From: Begonia masoniana
Lineage: Eukaryota; Streptophyta; Magnoliopsida; Cucurbitales; Begoniaceae
Reading direction: 5' to 3'
DNA length: 64,000 nt
NCBI GenBank assembly: GCA_022432975.1
Contig: CM039502.1
Location: forward strand, 13,423,143 to 13,487,142
The notes under the pieces were generated by a model. The model worked only from the letters and a program-made list of their open reading frames with translations. It had not been told where the DNA came from and ran no database searches. Shown here piece by piece: positions 60,854 through 64,000 of this stretch. Made by a program: the position numbers and the translations under genes. Numbering within the stretch: the stretch's first letter is position 1; every line of letters starts with the position of its first letter.

Positions 60854-60902
60854 TGGGCCTCTCGCAGAGGCCCAATAATAACAGAGGTTGGAATTAGGGT
60901 TT
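60854..60902 (+). promoter_or_regulatory. RPL38 promoter: palindromic pair of site II elements and a telo-box
   Basis: TGGGCC (60854-60859) and GGCCCA (60869-60874) are site II motifs bound by TCP factors in plant ribosomal-protein promoters. They form a perfect inverted repeat with 9-bp arms (TGGGCCTCT / AGAGGCCCA) and a 3-nt centre CGC. A telo-box TTAGGGTTT (complement of AAACCCTAA) follows at 60894-60902. The combination is a known hallmark of ribosomal-protein genes and lies about 100 nt upstream of the ATG. Confidence 0.8.
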
Positions 60903-60998
60903 TATTTAGTTGCCTCCAGTTTTTCGGTTGACTTGGGCGGCTGTGTACTCTGAAAATCTCCATTAGTTATCTCAACGATTTGCTCCGAAAACGAAGAA

Positions 60999-62113
<1,115 letters not shown>

Positions 62114-64000
62114 GAAATGGATATGAATGCTGAGGCTTGAAACATATATGTACTTTGGGTTTTGAAATGCGATTTCAGGGTTTCAGACTTTTGTTAGATT
62201 ATATGCTATTTTTATGAAGGTAGCTTTGTGGCTCTTGGAGAAAACCTGTAGCTCATTTTTGTTGTTTAAGTTGATCAATGCAGCTTGCTGACTTTATTCT
62301 ACCAAGGTTCGTTTATGTCTACTGATGAATATTCTGTTTGGCTATTTTGGACAGTTTTGTTTTATTCTTCCAAAGTTGCTTCCTTTATTCCTGTTTTCAA
62401 ATTGATGTGATAAGTATTAGGAAAGTCTCATAAACTATGAAATGTTCCATTAGCGAACTGAAGTTGAGAAATTTCTAAGGAGATGGAATCTATATTATTG
62501 ATCTTTGTTCGGGGCAGGCTTTGAGCTTACAAAATATGATGATGGGTAGGCCCTGTTAGGCCTGCTTTTACTAGTGTAGATTTGGTTGCCGAATCAAAAG
62601 ATTTTACGTGGGGTCTTTGGTTGGGGCTGTTCCTATTTTTTTTTTTCTCATTCTGTTGATTTTCTGGTGTCTTCGCATACTAAAATAATGGCTGCAACTG
62701 CCTTTTAGATTTATCACTTTTCAACTAGACTTCACTTTCTTCTTTAATTTTATAATTCTTTATATATTCAGTTCCAATTTGGATAACTTAAATTTTAATT
62801 TCACTGCTTTCAAAAATGGAAGTATAATCTCCATATGGGAAGAGATTCTACCAAAGTTCCGGCGAAGACATGGAACCGGGTGGTAAGACAGTCACAGTCG
62901 TCCGTTCATGAGACTGTCTAGTTGAGTTTTTAAGATCTTGATATTTAATGTTGGTCCTGTTCCAAAAAAATTTTGAACAGAAATTGAATTGATTGGGTTT
63001 TGGAACCGAACTAAAACCAAATTGATTTCTTAATTTTGCTAGGCATGGTAGTTTCGATTTGGGATATTTTTTGTTAGGGCATGGTTTTAGTCAGTTTAAG
63101 CCGGTTTTGGTAAGTTTGATTTAGTTCTTTTGCAATTTTTGAAATTACATTTACATTTACATTTATACATGTAATTTCTTTGCGGTACAGTTGTGAGTGA
63201 TTTGAAAAAATGATCTGAAATCCAAGTCTTTACTTGGTTGGGTTTCAAAATGATCTGAGAACCGAACAAAGAATTTTAGATTACTAAATTCTGTTCCAAA
63301 ATTGGTTTTCATGAATGGAAACCAACCAAACTGGATGTAAATATTGGCTCGGTTTGGGGTTGACCCCAATTGATCATAACCTATTACCCTTAACAATTCC
63401 AACGATCGAATCACTTCAAGAAACATTGTAATCAAGACGGGTAGAACAAATATGCTCCAAGCTTGGACCAACTAAACTTCAACACACACAATAAATACTG
63501 CCAAATCCTCCCTCCATCTCCCGCTCTGCCTCATTTGCCCTGATCCGAGCAGTGTCTTCCCCTTCACTATTGATTCAGTCCCTTGATTTTTTTCTTTGAA
63601 TCGAAAGGTTTGATGCTCAACAGAAAAAGTAGATTCCGGATTGCTGATGCACTTCAAACTTTTGACTTCTTTCTTAGCAATGGATTTTTCCCTTATAGCT
63701 AATGGAAATGTGGAGGATTGTAGAAAGTCTAAGATTGTGTTTGATAGGGGTTCCCGTTGATTATTTTCCTATAATGAAATGGTTTGATTTTAGTTGCTTG
63801 TGCACTTTACCAATAGGAATCCTAGAGATATATTCCGAGCTAATAACAGGCTAAGGCAAGCGGGCGTACCTTTCTTATTCTTATTTGTTGGTAATGATCT
63901 TAGGAAGATGTTGGGGAGACCAAAAATATTCAGTTAAATGGAAGGATTCATCGTATGCCCCGATGCCTGAAACATCTCTCGTTTTCAATTTCAATTTGTT
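62114..64000. other. RPL38 3' region and unannotated DNA to window end
   Basis: 62114 to about 62400 is the likely 3' UTR and downstream region. 62940-63370 has repeated AACCGAA/GGTTTTGG-type motifs, like decayed hAT subterminal DNA, and no clear ends. 63480-64000 has no frame or domain I recognise. Confidence 0.45.

Noticed and set aside
63163..63657. Minus-strand frames near the window end
   Set aside because: No recognisable domain; composition like decayed repeat DNA.

Overview
This is a nuclear window from a flowering plant, most likely a eudicot. The protein style is loosely reminiscent of cucurbits, but I cannot fix the species from sequence alone. The evidence is GT..AG-intron genes for chloroplast, nucleolar, ER and ribosomal proteins, set in AT-rich DNA dense with Copia, Gypsy and hAT elements. 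No bacterial, organellar or CRISPR content is seen. Layout: positions 1-5555 are three uninterrupted homopolymers (1619 T, 1220 A, 1822 T) separating two short islands of ordinary DNA; they are almost certainly assembly or basecalling artefacts. From 5556 to about 26.5 kb lies one decayed plus-strand Ty1/Copia element that has received three independent insertions, each proved by a matching target-site duplication (TSD): a 2.8 kb Tekay-like solo LTR (TSD TTCAA) carrying a 77-bp tandem array; a 12.8 kb young Sirevirus-type Copia (TSD GGTTT) with gag, pol and a third ORF, whose two LTRs carry different 24- and 25-bp minisatellites; and a 1.15 kb non-autonomous hAT element (TSD GTGTTACG) that appears to carry a fragment of a plant gene. 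The part from 27.6 kb on holds five host genes, for which complete exon-intron models close in frame: chloroplast thioredoxin f (+, 3 exons, 179 aa); a KRI1-like nucleolar ribosome-biogenesis factor (+, one coding exon, 639 aa); the plastid acetyl-CoA carboxylase biotin carrier BCCP (-, 7 exons, 261 aa); the ER membrane complex subunit EMC10 (+, 8 exons, 290 aa); and cytosolic ribosomal protein L38 (+, 3 exons, 69 aa). The BCCP first intron (about 8.6 kb) has a three-level nest: a minus-strand Copia relic, a Gypsy element that lost its reverse transcriptase, RNase H and integrase core, and a Sirevirus solo LTR. The EMC10 fourth intron (about 6.3 kb) holds a very young Reina-type chromovirus whose LTRs differ at one base by eye. 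The genes share no operon-like logic; KRI1 and RPL38 both serve ribosome production, and thioredoxin f and BCCP both act in chloroplasts (thioredoxins are known to activate plastid acetyl-CoA carboxylase), but this adjacency is probably chance. I did not find a wholly new system. The most unusual material is the fast-changing LTR minisatellites built on a shared CTGCCGAT core found in unrelated elements, the hAT gene capture, and a roughly 170-bp duplication flanking an intronic Copia.
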